A stretch of 64,000 bases of DNA from Stercorarius parasiticus. Its lineage: Eukaryota > Chordata > Aves > Charadriiformes > Stercorariidae. The position numbers were made by a program, and so were the translations under genes. Of this stretch, positions 14,001 to 26,510 are shown piece after piece. The number at the start of each line of letters is the position of its first letter. Within the stretch, counting starts at the first letter, position 1. Location: the NCBI GenBank assembly GCA_013396915.1, contig VWZL01004368.1, forward strand, positions 1,121,066 through 1,185,065, read 5' to 3'. The notes beneath the pieces are model-generated. The model was not told the origin of the DNA and made no database searches. It worked only from the letters and a program-made list of their open reading frames with translations.

Positions 14001-17000
14001 AATACCACATGTGGGCAGGGCACTTCATAGCAGAAGTTGTGCACCAAGTGCTATATTTTTACCACTGAAACTACCACATAGGTAATGACATAAGGGGTTA
14101 TAATACAGAACATCATACAACCTGAAAATGATAAGAAAGTTCTAAAATATTTTCTAAATAGACTGAAAGAGTTCAGCCTCTACCTTAAAAATCTATGCAA
14201 AAACTGTGCATAAATTCCTTTGATGTGACTGCTAGACTTATAAACTGCGCATTACCTGCAATTCTGATAATCTAATTTGCTTATTAAAACCTGTTTTGCT
14301 TATTTTGCCTTGAAATTGTGAGATTTTTTTCCTTAAACTACAACTCATACTGCCATATTTCACTCTTTCCGGTCATTTTCTAATGACTAACCTAAATAAA
14401 TGATAAATACAAACAGGACATGAATTTTGGTTGAACACTTCAACAAAATTCCCACAGAATCATTCACTTCCTGGAAGTATTTCTTTCCATCTCAGGGAAC
14501 TATTCAGATTCACTAATTCTCCTATCTTCAAACTACTAAAACCTTACTCACCTGTTTTCCAGCTACAGTCAGAAGAATAATGTTGGCTTGCTCAATGGGC
14601 ACAACACTGACACCTGGCTAAATTCTGCCACCATCCATGAAAAGCTCTGAGGAGCCTCTGACTTTTTATTGAAAAGGCACATACCTCTGCTCATCTAAAG
14701 TACTTAATAGTTCAAAACAATAAACAGATCCATTCAAAATAAAAGATTTATATGTTAACATAATATAAATGTAACATATTGCACTATCCATGTTATCTTT
14801 ATTGTCTTCTCAGAAACTAATTTAATGGTTTTTTGATTTTTTTTTTTAAAATAGCAAACAGAAGATTGCATTGAAAAATAAAGGCCTTATTCTTACAGGT
14901 ATCCCGGTACATAAAACAGAAAAGCTAAGCAAAAAAAAATTATTTGTATTTAATATAAAGAGAACTGCTTTGAAATGGGCTTTCATAATGTATCAATGAT
15001 TTGCTAAGGGGATCTGCTGTCACTGCATTTTGGCTTTCAGCTATTTCAGTATGTTGTTTAAATATCATAATCAGTTCTCATAGAGCAAACTGTAAACTTC
15101 AGATTTACAAGGAAATGAAATGTGGGAAAATAAACAGGAAATGGTAAAGCAAACACATCCATCTGCAGAAGGAAACTACCTCTCAGAATGTACTGGTTTA
15201 GAAATAAATAAATGGATATCACAGAACATGATACTTAATGTAATTTGCATTGCAAGATAGTTAAAAAGGGAGACAAAAAAAACCCAGGTGAATTGCTTTA
15301 TATTCAAATCTTTCCTTTGAGTCTTCGCTGATTCTATGAAGAAAAGTTAATCTGATTTTACTCAAACATCACCCGTTCCGCCTTTAGTGGGAGCTTTGTA
15401 TCTGTTAAGTCTCAACAAGTGGCCACCCACCAACAAATAAAGATACAGCTGCTGCCCAGAAGGGTGGACAGTCATGATTTAGTGTGACATTAGAAGCAAA
15501 CTCAAACAGTGGAAAGGAAATCGAGCGAACAGAAAAGAAAGACAAGTGTCAGTACAACAAAATGACAGGAAGTTATCTGGAAGGATATGTCCTAGAGAAA
15601 ATAAGAACTGAAAGGCTGGAGGCAGGAAAAGGGTCCAGAATGATGTGCGTTTGAAAACTGTTCGCATGGGAAGAATAGGGTCATTCAAGTAAAAGAGAAG
15701 ACAGTCAAGCTGATATACTTTAGTTTTGGACACTCCTGTATAGCCCTTTACCATTTCTTGATTTTGCAATGAGATTTGCCTTACATCTGCTTACTTTATA
15801 CTATGTCCAACTCCTTTTGACATCAAACTTTAGGCAATGTCCCATGACACATTTAATCTCACAGTGTAGCTGTGCGCCTCAACAACACTTGCTCCTGGGC
15901 CAGCCTCTGCCTCCATGAATAAACTAGTCTTAGGACTGTCCAGTGGCTCCAGAGCGGTGATCTGGGAGATTTAGCTTCTGTACCCCACAACAAACAGAAG
16001 GAAAAAGGAGGCTCTGGATAACACACTCATCTCTAGGCCACTGATCTCCCTCATGTAATGACCCAAAAATATAAACCTGGATGATTAGAGTTAGCCTTTC
16101 TTAAGGATGGATGGCCTAAGACACTAGGTAGGACAGCAAGGGGCTCTTTTTATTCAGCAGGCCTCATTTTGGTCTCTGCTGCACAAGTTTTGTCATTTTG
16201 TATTCATAGGTACTGAAACGGTATAAAAACGCTCAGTCAAAAAATTAAAAACAGTCTTGCCAAATGTTACCAAGAAAGTCTTGCCAGCCTTATCCTCTTG
16301 CATTTTACCACGTAGTGTCTTTATCAAGATAGACAATACTTTTTTGTTCAATACTGCGAGCATTACAAACATCAGAATAAAAAATAAAAGGTAACTTTTA
16401 AAATATCAAATATAAACTTTGCCTGAGATCATGCTAAAGCATACCATTAATGATTAAACTATTGCAATATTTATAGACTCAGTAAATGGCTCATTAAAGT
16501 CCATTACCATTTTCATTTTAATTTCTTCTGGCACTTTGTCATTTTTTAGTAGAGGAAAAATTCCTGGAAGATCTAACTGTCATTACCTATATCTTAATAT
16601 GTTTGGCTATTTTACATTTATGTTGGGCTTGGAATGTTTTTTCATCTATTATCCTCGGTTTTAAGTTAATGACAACATTGTTGCGTTACATTCTCAGTTG
16701 CAACCTCTCCTCAATTTTGTGTGTGTGTGTCTGGAAAGCTAGTGCTTTAACAGCTTCAATGGCACACTTAAAACTTAATAACCTCTCTCTTGAATTAGAA
16801 CACTGCAACCTATGTAAACAACACTGAGTCAAACTTCAACCCACCAAGGCAAGAATTACAGTCTCATTCATAATCAGATGACGCCATGCCCCATTGTGGC
16901 AGCCTTCAGAGATGGCTGCATAGTGCAAATATAATGAACCCTGAAGAGGGAATGTGGGACATGAGGTACTTGAAAGAACGAGTCTTCACAGTCAGAGCTA

Positions 17001-17164
17001 AAACAAATCCATAGCAGAGTGGCATAGAAGTGGTTTTGAAATCCTGTCAAATGCTGATTGGCATCCTGCGATGCTTAAAAAAAATTTGGTTAAGTCTCAC
17101 TACAACTCCCAGAGCTGGAAGTGAAGCTTGATCTAGCAGATTTATGGGAAAACCTGTGGATTGT

Positions 17165-17189
17165 TCCCCCCCGGCCCCCCCTCCCTTCC
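17165..17189 (-). other. C-rich tract, possible G-quadruplex on the minus strand
   Basis: Runs of eight, seven and three C lie within 25 bases, separated only by GG and T. The minus strand therefore carries closely spaced G runs that could form a four-tract quadruplex, because the longer runs can each supply two tracts. It stands out sharply from the AT-rich surroundings. Only the composition is visible; folding and function are not shown. Confidence 0.6.
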
Positions 17190-20100
17190 AGAGTGACTGT
17201 CTGCGTGGAATTTGACAAACTCATCTGTTTGTTTTAGCCAATAACTAGCTCCAACTGTACTGTGCTAAGCTGGTCTAGAAAACCAAGGTATATTGCTGCT
17301 ATGGTGGATATACACCATATAAACAGGGGCCTGGTATGTGACTCTGGAGCACAGGCTGTGTGTTGAGGCTCCAGGAACTTGTCCCTGCATGAGGACGTGT
17401 CCTGCAGAGGTGAGAAAACTGGCTGTCAGACTGTTGGTCACAACCAGCCAGCCCTCAGTGGTACAGCTCCAGAACAAGCTCCTCTACCTGCTTGTCTGTG
17501 TGCATCTCAGTCTGCAGCTGAGACGTTTTGGTTGCTTTAGTCAGTTCTAAGCACTAGCTGCTGACAACCTCCCTCTTCACTCCCAGCTATGCCTTCCAGC
17601 CTCTGCCTTGTGTCAGTGTTAGGATTTGAGCTATCGTAGATAAACAGCATGTACCCGTCTGTGAGGTGAATCTGTGGCTGGATCAGGTCACTGAGCCCCT
17701 GGTGTTTGGCCACAGCAGGGAGAGGAAGGGACAGCCAGGGCTAGCAGTGCAGTATTGCCCCTTGCAGCTCAAGGAGAGTGGAGATCTGCAGGCTGCTCTG
17801 TGCTGCTGCACAGGCTTCTCTGTCCCTGGCATCACCGTAGCAAACAGCATCATGGTGCGGGCAAGGAGTGCTACCCAACATCAAGGACTAGTAACAGAGC
17901 AGGTCAGTGCTTGACAGAAAACTGTAGAACATAGCAGGGAACCCTGCATCTGAACAGTGACAGCTCAAGGCTTTCAATGGATCAATCATTAATGTGATCT
18001 ACCTAAAGCCTTATGTGCATGGCATTTGCTTTCAAACAAACTGCTCTCAAGAAACACTTGGTAAGTAACCTGAAGTCATTGACCTTGTTTCAAGCTGAAT
18101 AATAAAACTAAATACACTCTGTAAAACAAAAGTGATGAATATTTCTGTCCAAAGATAAGAGATGTTAGATATGCTACAGCAGCTCTTCAGAACTCAGGTG
18201 CGTTAGCAAACTCCCAGACTCCTAATAGATGAAAACCAGTAATATTACAATTACATACGTAAATGAGACAGCACCTGAAATTCCAGTAAGAAACAGCTAA
18301 AAGAGGTGCATGCTATTGTAGCACTCCGTGGGAGTCCTTCATGATTTCACAGTCGGAGAATTCTAAAGGTTAGATGCTGGGACCTTCAGTCCCCAGCCTA
18401 AAAGGAAATGCTTTCAAGTTTACGGTGTCAGCTAAGATGGTAACACAATTCTCAAGTACGGCAGGAGGAAAATAGCACACTTGAAGCTAAGTCATCAAGC
18501 AGTAAAGTTAGGAATTACATTAACTTCGGCTTCTTCCCTGTATTTATCTTGCAACAGGTAAGTAAGGGCTGGATGCAGCCACAAAGGTGATACAGATGGT
18601 GGTAGCCTCTCCCTTGGGGTGTGACTGCTCCCTATCCCACTATCCTGAATACAGCCACGCTGGGACTCCAGCAAGGGATGTCCAGTGTGAGGATCAGAAG
18701 ACTGTTCTGAAGCAAAGTCATATCAAAAGCAATGACAACAGGAAGACAAAAACAATCCATTGTAACATAAGGTTATATAGAGGCACAATCATACAGCACT
18801 TACTAACAGCACTGACAAGACAATGACTGTTCCCTAAAAAATTCTGGTTTTTGTATTTGCTTTCTTCCTCCATTAATGCTAGCACAAAAGCTTTCCAATT
18901 CTTTTTGTAGGAAGACTTGAAGGGTGAGAAACTACACTGTGCATGACTGCAGGCCACTACAGGACAATGGAAACTGGAAACCTATCTCCTTTGTCCACCT
19001 GGTTTGCAAGTGCCGGACGTGCCCTGTCTCCCCTTAAGTAGGCTTTCCATGTTGCACAAAATTAATGACCGTATTTTTGATCTGCTTTGGTTTACTTTTC
19101 TCCAACCCTGCAGATACAGCAAAGAACTTTAGGTACGGAAAGAGAAACCTAGAACTTGTTGAGCTTGGGTTTTTTTCCCCATCTAGTTCTCCTTGTCAGT
19201 TGTTTTAAGGGCTTTATCCAGTTCTTTGCAGTGCTTCTACCTCCTTACTCTTAATGGATTCACTCCATGTTTTCCTATGGGCATTTCCATCTGAACATGC
19301 CACCGCTTTACTTTTTCCTTACATCAATGAGACTGAGCGAATGGTTCACTCTCAAGTAATCATCAACCTTTAAGAAGTACTTGTGTATCTGAAGTACTGA
19401 TCTCACCCTCAGTTAGCCAGACACCAGAGGCTGCAGGATTTGTGGATCAGAAGGGTGCTGTGATATATTTCTCCTCATAACATACTCCTACATTTTAATC
19501 ACACAGCCCCTGAATCACAATTTATTTGCTTGGTTTTTTGTTTTTGGTTTTAAACAATTTTCAGGCTATAATCTTAAAATATGGTATTATCTATAAAAGT
19601 GTTTCTCTAACTTTTTGAAAACCTGACTCCTCTTTTTTCAGTTGTCTGTATTGCTCCTGTAGAAGGCCTGAGCTGTCTTAGAAGAAAGTACTTCTTAAGC
19701 TTTTCCTAAAGCTTTTCAGTCAATCTCAAAGCCTTTGTGATCCTCGGGGGGGGTTACAGCTCACTCCTTGAAAAACATCATTCTGCAACCCAATATATTA
19801 TATTTAAAATCTGATAATTCAAGAAGAATGTGGCAAATTAACTACAGGGCAAGTTAAGAAAATCCGCCAAGAAACCACTTTGGTACTCAGGTTACTCAGG
19901 GCTTTATTAATTGCCCATTCACCCATTTAATTAAAACAACTTCCTGAAATAGCAATGAGCAAGCATTACAGAAAATTTTATTTTAGTCTCACATTTCCCT
20001 TCAAAAATGGTCAGCCTTTCCTCTGATGAAAATTAAATAGGATAGATTCATAAAGTAGAGTAATATAGAAAACTCAGCTGAGATCCTTTGATTTTTAACA

Positions 20101-23100
20101 GCTTGTTCCCTTGTATCCAAGAGCTTAAACAGTCCTCTGTTTCAGCTTTTTGATTACTTTGATATGTGCTGCTCTATCCCTTTGGAACCATCTTCTAGGA
20201 GGCTTATTGATTTTGTGAGAAATCCATTTTCTGGTTTTCCAACAGGCTATAAAACTGTCATTGTCCATATGATGAAATTCTTAATGGCACTTTACATATT
20301 GGTCTTGTTTCTCCTTCCTCCATTCCCCTCTATGTGCGCTGAGAAATTTCCCCGAAGGCACATCAATTCTTTTATCTCTATACAACCCTGCAGCTCCTTC
20401 TGCACCAGCTCTCAGAACCACTGGAATACGACCCTGTGTCAGGCGTGAATGTGAGGAGGTGTTTTTCATCACCCAGTTTAACTTACGTGGGATCCCTCTT
20501 CTCACTAAGATGGACAGTTAAAGGAAACTATGGTACTGGGACTATAGAACAAGGAACAACATTTCTTAGATTTAAAATCAAACCAAACAGTAGGAACTGT
20601 TTATCAAAACTCCCAGTAAAAGCCCGACAATCCAAATATCAAAATGGGCCTGACTGACCCACACAGTGATAAAAAGTCCTGTTTTCTCAGCATTTCATAC
20701 GGCAGCCCCAGCCCCAGCACAGGCAGCCTGCAGCAGCTCCAGCTGTTGCAGAGGGACCTGAATGGTTTCCAGCTGGTCCAGTCAGCTCGGTTCACCACTG
20801 GTTATTGCTGAGGCTGCACTTCACCTAGGAGGATTTATATTGATAAATGAAGTGTTATGATTGTACAAAGTTCACTGAGGTTTTTTATATCACCTGACAA
20901 CACTCACAGTAGGCAATTCTTATTCTCCAGTGCATATCAATGTCTCTCTTGGGTATCTCCAGTACAAGATCTTTTCCAGTATTGAAGCAGGGGAAGAGTA
21001 TTTAGCCAAAAAGGGGAGAATAAAATTCTGAGTCTGCTTAAATATTCACAGCTTCACAATGATGAAGCTTCCATAATTTTCCGTTAAAAGAAAAGCTCGT
21101 GAAAAAAATATGAAAGACTCAAAAATACGTGGGAAAATATGTTCTGTCCCAGGAAATCTGGGCACCCTAGCTCCAGCTAATTTGGAGAAAATCCACAGGT
21201 TGCCATCTGTGCTCCCTGCCCAGTGAGGATAGGGATCTGGCCAAATGTAGTTGGCAGAGAGTGGAACAGATGGAGAAGAAAGGATCATCTTTCCAAAGGA
21301 CAGTACAGCTGTCTCTCCTGTGTGCGCTCACTCCAGACCCTTGAAGGGAATTCAGCCACAACTTCTGCCATGGACTTCACTGCAGTAATTGCAACCTCTC
21401 ACATAAAGTCCATTGCATTAAGCAATTATCTAATCCTAATTGCAGTTTGGATGAACACCTAAAGAAAATTGTTTAAAACTCTAGAAACAGAATAGTTCAA
21501 AAGAAACTGAGTGGGAATTCGAATCCACAGAAGTCAGCATGAATTTTCTTAAAAGTTGAACATAACAGATTCTTCTTGCTATGATTCTAGTTCAGGGGTT
21601 TTTTTTTGTATGAATAAAATAATTTTTGCAATTCTTGTTCTTTTTATACTGTGTTTCTAGCTGGCAAAAGTTGGAAGGCATTCAGAAACTAGATTTCCCA
21701 CAGTTTCTGACTGCTGTCCAGCTTCTGCTAGTTAAAAAAAGCAGTTAGTGCTGAAAATACTGTTTTCGAAACTAAGGGAAAAAAAATAGTGCCAGACAGA
21801 CAACATTTAAGAAGGACTCTTCTAAATTTTTCTAAACATTAGAAGAACCTCAATAAAGTGTGAAAAAGTGTTCATTTATAAACTAAATTTTCCCTATTTT
21901 TACTTTACGTTTGAAAAGTTAACAGAGAATGAAATTCCCTATGAAAAATTTAGTTTAGCATAAAACTTTACTTTTAGAGGAAGCTCCTCACCTGCCTCTA
22001 TCCCTGAACAGAAGGCTGTCTGCATTCTGTACCTGTTCAAGAAGCAGCATGCACTGAAAAATGCCTCTCCTGGTTTTTTAGATGTTATATATGGATGCTA
22101 TAGTGCCTGACAATACCATCACTTTTTCTTGAAACATGCAAACAGGAAGTCTCAGTGTTCTGTTTAGAAGTAAAGTTTCAAGTCAGGTTTGATAAATATA
22201 ATGCTGTTTCTTATATGTTCTTATCATATTAGTGGAGTATTTGTTGAAAACAGGACATACCTTCTGCCTGGGAATATATAAATCTGATTTATACAAGTCT
22301 GATTGCTCCATACTCCACTTGAAAGAAACAGAAGTTGTTTGAATGCTTTTCCCCTTAAACCTTATTTCTAAGTACTCTAGGGGCATTCCACAGATGCTGC
22401 AAGGCTGTATGTGTTGACATGAACACTAAATAAAGGTGCACATTTGCAACATGAAGTGTCAGAATCACTCATGTACAGAGAAAACAAATATGAATTTCCT
22501 TGAGCTGCACTGATCCTAGCAATAGAAACAAGAAATACAGACTCTGAAACAAAGCCCCGACTTTGCGTTCCGTATGAATGTGTGTTTATGACTGCTTGTT
22601 TCTTTTTTATGTTCTTATTTATTAACCAATTATAGAATCTGGGGTTGAATCTCGGCTTTGTTGTTAGCCTCCTGCAAGGCACAGCACAAAGAGGAGCTGT
22701 CCCACGAGCGGACTGAGAAATGTCACATCGTTATAGTATCATCTTTGTTCTCCCTGCAGCAGGGGCAAGAGGCAATATAAGGCGGCAAACATCTAGCACA
22801 AACTATTTCTTCCACAGTGGAAGCAGATCAAAGGCCCCAGGCAGCCTTGGAAGAGACCCTCTCTGTCCATTCTGGTTTTTGACTAGGGAGGTTAGTCTTC
22901 TTGTCCTGCAATACGCATTTCAGACAATAAATGTAAATGATGTGCTGTTATTCCTCTGTAGGGATGTACTTGCTGACTCATAGGCCAGTCTCCTGATAAA
23001 AAGAATCACATTTTTTTTATTTAGCTTTAATAGCAGCTCAGCTGGACAACACTGAGCAACAATATCTATCAGTCACCTAAATGCACGGTCTATTTTAAAA

Positions 23101-23613
23101 AAATCTTAAAACACAGCTGACTTCTCTAGGAGCTATAGACTTTTGATAACATGTTCCCTCACCCCATGTAGATGACCAGTTTAACTACACAACCATCATT
23201 GTTAGAATTTAAGCCAATTAGAGACTAAATTAGGAAACATGACAGGGATCTAGCTGACTATTCTGTAACTACTCTAATAATTCCTGAACAGCAAGAGTAA
23301 ATATTCTTATACAGAGAAAAGCATTTCATCATTTTCAAAGACCCTATGGAAAAACCCAAGAGTGAAATGCTAGATCTCCAAGGCACTGTACCACCATGCA
23401 GATGACTTCACAGAAATCCCTTTCTAAAGGATTTTAATGTTTGGATATTAGAATTAGGAAGTCTGGTAAATTTATTTCACCCTTCAGGGCATAGAATAAA
23501 CATATTTCTCCAGCATTTTAATTAAAAATATTTTCAGATAGCAATCTCTCTTTCTTATGTGTTTATACGGAGACTATGACTGTAGCCTCTGAACCTCTTC
23601 CAGACATAATGTC

Positions 23614-23716
23614 TTCTGAGATGGAGAAATGCTAATGCTCCCTGTTAGCAAAGGGAGGTAGATTAAACTGTTTGCTGATGGCTATACAGCCACGTTTACA
23701 ACAGAATGGGGAGTTA
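23614..23716 (-). mobile_element. Candidate ancient MIR-like SINE relic
   Basis: Read on the plus strand, an ordered series of short blocks matches the reverse complement of the MIR SINE. The blocks are an AGATGGAGAAA block, an AAAGGGAGGT block, ATTAAACTG and TTGC, a block ending ACAGC, then CAGA and GGG with the same 3-base and 6-base spacings as in the MIR sequence I remember. About half the positions agree in the aligned part, and there is a 10-15 base insertion near the start. Collinear order and spacing argue for homology, but a repeat-library search is needed. Confidence 0.4.
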
Positions 23717-24007
23717 TGTGTTTAGGGCCTCCTGGGGCAGCACACTGACGAGGTGACGGATCTACCCCTCTGACTACAGCACAGATTTATCCCTGGGGTT
23801 TGGCTATCAGTGTTTGTTTCGGTCACATCCTGGAAGAAACTTGGGTCCAACTGTAAAAAACTTGCTGTGAGCTTGGAGCCTAACAGTTTTCTGTAATTGT
23901 TTTTGCACAGCTTCTTTATAAATGTCTAACAGAGTTTAAGTTGCAACACTGTGAATTTTCTATCCATATATACTATTTTGTCTTTAACGAACCCAAAGGA
24001 TGTGGCT

Positions 24008-24032
24008 AACAACCTCTTTCATAGAGGTTGTT
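24008..24032. repeat. Perfect inverted repeat, 10 bp arms
   Basis: AACAACCTCT (24008-24017) and AGAGGTTGTT (24023-24032) are exact reverse complements separated by TTCAT. The stem extends one more pair (T24007 with A24033). It sits immediately before an AT-rich microsatellite (24033-24102), so the locus combines a cruciform-prone stem with an easily melted tract. Confidence 0.95.
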
Positions 24033-24102
24033 AAACTATATGTTTATATGTCATATATATATTTTTATATATATATAAATATACATATATATTTATATAT
24101 AA
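24033..24102. repeat. Imperfect (TA)n microsatellite
   Basis: About 70 bases of nearly pure A/T, mostly TATA repeats with TTT, AAA and GTC interruptions. The interruptions suggest an old, decaying array. TATA-like strings here should not be read as promoter elements. Confidence 0.95.
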
Positions 24103-25299
24103 TGTCAACTAAGCAAAGTTGAGTTGAACCCAGAACAGAACAGAGCAGCGACATCATTTGCTTAATCCAGATGGGAAAAAATATCCTTCTGACCCAACGT
24201 TGTCCAAATAGAAGAAGAATACATCATAATATGCCTTATTTTCTGAAGAAGTGGAAAACGACTATAAATGAAAAATCCCTTCATGCTATAACTGGAGACT
24301 CTTACCATTAAAGCAATACCACCATAAAGAAAAAGACCAAAAAAAAAAAAAAAGCAAAGGAAAGGAAATAAGGGATGTCTGGAGAAGTCTTAACTTACGT
24401 AGGTAGTATCTTATGTTGTAAAATGGACAAAATAATACTGCTTATTTTTATGACAATTATGAAACTTTGATGTGTGACACTGAGCAGAGGAGTAAATAAT
24501 AATAATTTTGGTTGTTGTGAAACAACAAGTTATTCCCCTACTAAATAGGATGGAGGAACACTGGTAACTGTTGAAAAAAAGGTACTGTCAGCACCATTCA
24601 CCATTCACAGAAATTTTGCCACAGGAAGAGAGCCCAACAAGCTGCAGCTGAGGTATGCTTAACATAACCCACCCGTCTGTTCCCAAAACTCCTACCCCCA
24701 CATTCCTATTTCCCAGAGAGTTTGGCTGTCCCTTCCCTACCGATGTGTGGGGTATTGGCAGTTGACTATAAAAGGTTTATTATTCACTCTCCTTTTGATA
24801 GCAACAGATTAAGTTTCTTAATTTACAAAAAAAATAGATGTTACATAGTGTACATTAAATATTATTAATCATTGCTTGTCCATCCACTTTATTCTATCAG
24901 ATGTCATGCCTACCAAGATTTTGCAGCTGTAAAACTTTTCTTTCATGAAAGACTAGACAGAATAGTTGCAGTCTGAGGTCATACAGGGTGACATTCTGCC
25001 CAAAGACAACAGTATTGGCACAGTTGCAGAAGTGCAGTACGGTTGGGAAGAAGGGGAAATGAAAGCGTGCTGCAGCTATATGGCACGTGGAAGCTGATAG
25101 GAGCACACCGCTTGCCAGAGACTGGGAAAAAAGCCAAATGGCAAAGCGTATATCCAAAGTAAAAATAAAGAGAAAAAAGAAATTGAGGGGATGGTTGAGA
25201 AAAGATGTGATATTAAAGATAGCAAATATGCCCAAAACTGAAGTAAGGTTATACCTGTACCACATAAGTAGTTGTACTCTTTTAGCTGAGCAAACTATG
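24103..25299. other. Noncoding stretch with poly-A tract
   Basis: A pure A run (24339-24353) lies inside otherwise unique sequence. A TATA-like string (CTATAAAAGG, 24776-24785) is present without an initiator, GC box or downstream open frame that would support a promoter. The minus-strand frame at 24897-25265 (about 120 codons) is hydrophobic and unrecognised. The candidate SINE relic at 24387-24475 is listed separately. Confidence 0.6.
24387..24475 (+). mobile_element. Candidate ancient MIR-like SINE relic
   Basis: The 10-mer TGTAAAATGG at 24417-24426 is followed by an AATAATA block and then a T-rich part in the spacing of the MIR SINE, where TGTAAAATGG is followed by GATAATAATAG. A TCTTAACTT block about 25 bases upstream corresponds to the MIR 'ACTTAACCT' segment. 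This copy is in forward orientation, opposite to the relic 700 bases upstream. Identity is limited to these blocks, so certainty is moderate to low. Confidence 0.4.
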
Positions 25300-25836
25300 T
25301 CTGGTGAGGCTGCACCTCAAATACTGTGTTCAGTTTTGGGCCCCTCATTGCAAGAAAGACATTGAGGTGCTGGAGCACATCCAAAGAAGAATAACAAAGC
25401 TGGTGAGGGGTCTAGAGCACAAGTTTTAGGAGAAGCGGCTGAGGGAACTGGGGCTGTTTAAACTGGAGAAAAGGAGGAGAGGCTGAGGAGAGACCTTATT
25501 GCTCTCTACAACTACCTGAAAGGAGGTTGTAGAAAGGTGGGGGTCTATCTGTTGTCCCAAGTAACAAGCAATAGGACAAAAGAAAACAGCCTCAAGTTGC
25601 ACCAGGGGAGGTTTAGATTGGATATTAGGAAAAATTTCCTCACAGAAAGGGTTATCAAGCATTGGAACAGGCTGCCCAGGGAAGTGGTTGAGGCACCATC
25701 CCTAGAGGCATTTAGAAGACGTGTAGATGTGGCGCTTAGGGACAGGGCTTAGTGGTGGACTTGGCAGTGTTAGGTTAACGGTTGGACTCAATGATCTTAA
25801 AGGTCTTTTCCAACCTAAAAGATTCTATGATTCTAG
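25300..25836 (+). mobile_element. CR1 LINE, 5'-truncated copy with ORF2 C-terminus and 3' tail
   Basis: This is the 3' end of a CR1 (chicken repeat 1) non-LTR retrotransposon. Near 25310 it reads in the frame of the conserved segment after the reverse-transcriptase core ([10 protein letters not shown]), and further down in the C-terminal motif [17 protein letters not shown] (near 25660-25710). The reading frame ends at 25752. The remaining 3' UTR contains a recognisable 'GATCTTAAAGGTCTTTTCCAACCT' region and ends in ATTCTATG plus a partial second octamer (25822-25835). The copy is dead: an in-frame TAG lies at 25427-25429, and an apparent small insertion near 25471-25482 shifts frame. It starts abruptly near 25300 with no 5' UTR or endonuclease region, as usual for CR1, which reverse-transcribes from its 3' end and rarely completes. 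I see no clear target-site duplication, which is also usual for CR1. Confidence 0.95.
25537..25752 (+). pseudogene. CR1 ORF2 C-terminal fragment
   Basis: An open frame of about 71 codons inside the CR1 copy, starting at a GTG that has no biological meaning as a start. It carries the conserved CR1 ORF2 tail, with [10 protein letters not shown] followed by [20 protein letters not shown] and VALRD. In a full element this lies C-terminal to the reverse-transcriptase domain. Upstream codons are separated from it by a stop and a frameshift, and the catalytic domain is absent, so no active enzyme can be made. Confidence 0.9.
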
Positions 25837-26485
25837 CAAGGATGGTGTGGAATACCTTGTGCAAGGAGGAGCAACCACAGACCACAGCAGAAGCAGAGAT
25901 GACCTATGAGAACAAGGGGTCTCATCCTGGGAGTGGAGTCATGCTGGAGGCTGAGGAGCATAACTTCTGCCCATAAACATAGCAACAGACAACTCGTTCC
26001 CCTCCCCAAAAAAGGAACGTAGCTGTGAACAAAAGCAAACACACAGTACAATAGTACAAAAACAGATGTAAAGAGAGTTATGGTAGTATTTGAATATAAC
26101 TGTAAAAAGGTAAAAATATAGTTTAAATCTGCTCTCCATTATACACCCCAAGACAGATGGAAAATGGGACTTGATTTAATATGTTGCTACCCTTTTTTCA
26201 CAGTACATTTCACTTGAGTCTCTCCACATGCATTGCACTAGATTTATATTCTTAGTTAAAAGAGACATAACTTCTTCAGAGTGAAGAAGCATCAGCTGCC
26301 TACCATGAATCTGTGCAATGATGTGCTCTTTTAAGATTAAAAAATGTATGAAATGCCCAGGAGTTGAAAGCAAAAAGTCAGCTAGGCCATCCATTAAAAT
26401 TACTGTTCTGTTTACAAATAATATAGCAATGTAGGAGAATATAAATAGGATTTTAGTTCCCAGAAAGTCCTGTAATTACAATGGG

Positions 26486-26510
26486 AAAAAGAGTTGATAT
26501 TCAGTGAAGT
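26486..26510 (+). repeat. Spaced direct repeat, copy 1
   Basis: The core AAAGAGTTGATATTCAGT is followed by GAAGT. The same core recurs at 27178-27200, about 690 bases downstream, in the same orientation, with one mismatch over 23 bases. Upstream flanks are loosely similar as well (both contain TGTAA, then ATGGG or ATTGAG), so the copies may be parts of a diverged repeat or an old segmental duplication. Confidence 0.8.

Larger units (their letters stand above)
4745..23613. other. Noncoding stretch, no gene recognised
   Basis: Nearly 19 kb of mostly AT-rich unique sequence. Slightly GC-richer patches lie at about 10690-10840, 12820-12950, 17340-17540, 17690-17900 and 20690-20800. In these, stops are rarer and overlapping open frames of 60-100 codons appear on both strands, as expected from composition alone. 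The longest minus-strand frames (5872-6273 and 7548-7940, about 130 codons each) match no family I know. Small direct and inverted repeats and one candidate SINE relic inside the stretch are listed separately. Confidence 0.65.

Noticed and set aside
21515..21540. TTCGAATCC resembling a tRNA B box
   Set aside because: No A box at the right distance upstream, no cloverleaf pairing and no anticodon arm can be drawn.
24339..24360. Poly-A run as the tail of a processed pseudogene or retrogene
   Set aside because: No open frame, polyadenylation signal in the right place or target-site duplication upstream. The preceding sequence matches no gene I know.
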